From assembly GCA_000697335.1 (NCBI GenBank), contig JNEM01016030.1, positions 1 to 10,971 on the forward strand: a DNA stretch of 10,971 nucleotides, in the 5' to 3' direction. The position numbers were made by a program, and so were the translations under genes. The stretch's first letter is position 1. The number at the start of each line of letters is the position of its first letter. Below, piece after piece: positions 8,550-10,971 of the stretch. The notes under the pieces were generated by a model. The model saw only the letters and a program-made list of their open reading frames with translations. It was not told where the DNA came from and ran no database searches. Source of the DNA: Conidiobolus incongruus B7586 (taxonomy: Eukaryota > Entomophthoromycota > Entomophthoromycetes > Entomophthorales > Conidiobolaceae).

Positions 8550-9060
8550 TTATACAGCTCCATAAAATGTTTGATTTTGAGTGAAATTGGATCGAACTTG
8601 TCAATTAAAGTTATTAAACAAGGTGCTTTTAATGAATAAGGTCAGTATTACCTTGTTTGAATAAGTATCCAATCCAAGTTAAACCTTGTCACTTCTAATT
8701 TAAAACTCTTAACCATTTGTTTTAACTCCAGTTCAATGGAATTAAATATTCCTAATTCTGAATTAAATAAATGCAAAATATTTGATAATAGCAGTATTAC
8801 CTGCCCATTTTGACGTTAGCATTGATGTATCACTTGACATATTGACTACTGTGCCAAATCCTTGACTGATCTAAGTTAATATAAATATCAATTACTTGGT
8901 TAAAGAAATATCAAATATCACAAAGTTACCATAATGGGTACAATCACTTTACAAACATTAAAAGTGCCTTTAAAGTTGACATTAAACAACATATCTAAAA
9001 CATCATATTTTGTATTAAACATATAGCAGTTAACTATGGTTTAAGCCAGTATAGTACAGA
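8550..9060 (-). pseudogene. Decayed inverted paralogue of the dehydrogenase gene
   Basis: The minus strand carries a second, partial dehydrogenase. Its centre is the right repeat arm. On the exon 1 side (9001-9060) weak homology continues in frame: IVNC corresponds to LINC, and after an apparent seven-codon loss NTKYDVLDM corresponds to NADDDILDM. On the exon 4 side (about 8560-8603) QVRSNFTQNQ corresponds to RIQSNFTKNQ at nearly the same distance from the intron 3 donor, followed by YGAV and TAA at 8550-8552. An in-frame TAA lies near 9040, the exon 4 part is one base out of frame with any AG acceptor I can find, and the start and most of exon 1 are missing. It is therefore a pseudogene, older than the near-perfect tract suggests. 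Confidence 0.78.
8646..9000 (-). repeat. Inverted repeat, right arm (355 bp)
   Basis: This is the reverse complement of 7440-7794 with four mismatches, all in the 85 bp nearest the loop. The loop between the arms (7795-8645, about 850 bp) contains exon 4 and the 3' flank of the dehydrogenase gene. Outside the arm, at 9001 and beyond, and inside it, below 8646, the two copies differ greatly at the DNA level. Confidence 0.95.
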
Positions 9061-10537
9061 GAAAAAATCAAATTAAATATGATATAAGTTTAATTTACAA
9101 TTGAATTTATTTATACTTTATATATATTTAATAATATATTTATATAACATATGAACTCAAATATAATAAAAATAATAATACTAATAATCTCAATCATTAA
9201 GGATTAATAATATTTATAATAATTAAAGAAAGAATAATAAAATAATGAAAGGAAAAAGAACTATGTTTATTAATTTATTTGATACTATTATATGATTAGA
9301 CTATCTCCAGAAATATAAATTAATTAAATCTTAGAATATTTATTAAGTTATATAAAAGAATTAAACACTATTTTCTTAATAAAATCCTAAATAATTACAA
9401 AATTTATCTATAAAATTAAGATATCAATACTTTAAATTTAATAAATATGTTAATTGAATAATTTATTGGTTTGTTTTATCTATTTCCATAATGATAGTAT
9501 AGGTATAATTACACAATTCTGACATCTTTGAAAAACTCAAATTATTTACAACCATAATATATATTTTTGCAAATTCAATGACCAAAGCACTCCCAATATC
9601 ACTTTTAATTTATTTTATATCAATATTATTACCATTCTCTTGAACACATATATATTTATATCTTTTAGTATAACTATTTTAATATTTTAAATTCAATTAA
9701 TAATAACTATAAAACACTAATATTTTAAATTTAAATGATTATATTGATATAAAATAGCAACAAACTAATTCCACCGCAACTGTCTCGAAAAATTTCTTTG
9801 TATTCAATTTAAAATATAAAATATCAAAATTTACAAATTTTACCCATTTTAGGCTTTAAAATTTATTTTTAGTTTAAATATTATACCAAATTTCTTTAAA
9901 AGTGATTGATAAATTAAATTTTATTGATAAATTTAATTTGCAAATTGTTGCTAATTGCTTTGATAGTTTTATTTTGAACAATTTGAGATAAAAATATATA
10001 TAAAATAAGTGATTATTCACAATCAATCATTTCATTATTATTATTATTTTAATTTTGAATAATTTTTCCCTTTTAATTTAAATAAAAATTGGAAATTAAC
10101 TCACTTAGAAACTTATATTAAAATAAGCCAATAATTGGATATAGATTAGTTATTATATAATAATAACATTAATAACGATCCTAGTATACCTGATCTAAAC
10201 AATATTGTTTTATTTTAATATTTTAATCATTATATATTCAAATTATAATCTTGTCCTTTATAATATTATTTAAATATTATTAATTTATCGATATTTAATC
10301 AAAACTAAAAAAAATTAGTATTCCCAAATAATAAACTTTATATAAATTAATATAGAGAAATTATTGAATTAGTTAATAAGTTTGAATTAAGGATTATAGA
10401 TATTATTGAACTGTTGTGAAATATGTTTTACCAGTTAGCAAATATAATATATAATTTATATATACCAAATCAGGTAGAGTTAGATATTACTCTTTAATTT
10501 TTTTAGATTAAATTGAAAAAACACAAATATATTAGGA
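9061..10537. other. AT-rich spacer without recognisable genes
   Basis: The stretch is extremely AT-rich with many A and T runs. I find no open frame of note, no structured RNA and no clear repeat. The exon 1 part of the inverted dehydrogenase copy cannot be followed beyond about 9060. Confidence 0.65.
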
Positions 10538-10618
10538 CCATTAGAGCATAACTTGAATCTATTTTCCAAATCTAATATGGTTATTAAGCACACGCCTAAT
10601 TTACTCGATTATCTTGTT
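10538..10618 (-). pseudogene. Decayed full-length tRNA-Ser copy
   Basis: The minus strand aligns without gaps over all 81 positions to the intact tRNA-Ser at 1244-1324, with about 53 of 81 identical by my count. The best kept blocks, read on the plus strand, are CACACGCC (10590-10597), ACTCG (10603-10607) and ATCTTGT (10611-10617), which match the anticodon stem, D arm and 5' acceptor strand. Most differences replace G or C by A or T. The anticodon position now reads AAT, the variable-arm stem is gone and the acceptor no longer pairs fully, so it is dead as a tRNA-Ser. Confidence 0.82.
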
Positions 10619-10971
10619 TTACTTCAATACTTATCTCATAAGATGGATTTATTATATATTACAATAATTTTATATTCTTTTATTAATGACAATCTATTTA
10701 TTTAAATTATTTGTTTTAAGTTATTAAGTATAAGGACTTTTAATTTTGATATCTTGATAAAATAAAAAAAATTAATGTCTATTATATTCACTATATATAT
10801 TATTAAAATTTTGTGCATAAAATATTTAATTATTATTAAATATATATTATTGAGACTATTTAATTTATTATCAGTTTATCAAGTAAAAATATAAAATATT
10901 ATATTTTATAATGGATAAAATATATAGAGATTTATGATTTTTGAATATTAAAAAATATTAATAATAAAAAA
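10619..10971. other. AT-rich spacer to the window end
   Basis: Nothing recognisable is seen here. It resembles the first 1.2 kb in composition. Confidence 0.6.

Noticed and set aside
8646-9000. Inverted repeat as a pure amplification or assembly chimaera
   Set aside because: A chimaera would be identical and would not show diverged but homologous sequence on both sides. Four mismatches and the flanking protein-level similarity favour a real paralogue, although the adapter remnant at 581 means a read-level check is still needed.
10240-10260. ATCTTGTCCTT near 10246-10258, identical to the reverse complement of the tRNA-Ser 5' end and its flank
   Set aside because: The match does not continue into the D arm, anticodon or T arm at the expected distances, so it is probably chance.
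1-10971. CRISPR arrays, transposable elements with terminal repeats, or viral fossils
   Set aside because: I saw no regularly spaced direct repeats, no transposase, reverse transcriptase or capsid-like stretches, and no paired terminal repeats other than the dehydrogenase arms.

Overview
The window looks like nuclear DNA from a very AT-rich eukaryote, most likely a fungus or close relative. The evidence is a tRNA-Ser gene with internal A and B boxes and a T-run terminator, a four-exon gene with three short GT...AG introns (59, 43 and 51 bp), and two protein families common in fungi: a short-chain dehydrogenase like fungal Ayr1 and a calcium P-type ATPase like Pmc1/PMCA. I cannot name the species. 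Only two genes look whole: the tRNA and the dehydrogenase. Much of the rest is decayed sequence in AT-rich spacer.

Layout. 1-1243 is AT-rich spacer carrying, at 581-599, an exact 19-base Tn5/Nextera mosaic end, which is almost certainly leftover sequencing adapter. 1244-1324 is tRNA-Ser(AGA). 1640-1970 is a less AT-rich island that may be a decayed minus-strand gene. 2221-5378 is a full-length but broken calcium ATPase pseudogene with about seven frame changes and many in-frame stops. 5575-5643 is a decayed tRNA-Ser copy. 6095-6483 is a small decayed coding region of unknown family. 7127-8329 is the dehydrogenase gene. 8550-9060, on the opposite strand, is a decayed paralogue of that gene. 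9061-10971 is AT-rich spacer holding a second decayed tRNA-Ser copy at 10538-10618 (minus).

The most interesting structure is the dehydrogenase pair. The gene and its inverted paralogue share an almost perfect 355-bp tract, introns included (7440-7794 against 8646-9000; 4 mismatches, none in the outer 273 bp). On both sides of the tract the two copies seem to be only distantly alike, yet still recognisable. That pattern suggests gene conversion between inverted paralogues rather than one recent duplication. The arms flank the last exon, so recombination between them would invert it, and read-through RNA could fold into a long hairpin. The dehydrogenase itself seems to have lost the usual Tyr and Lys of its YxxxK active site (Phe156 and Glu160).

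The genes do not form an evident pathway. The window reads as a decaying, AT-drifting neighbourhood with one expressed-looking enzyme gene and one tRNA gene.
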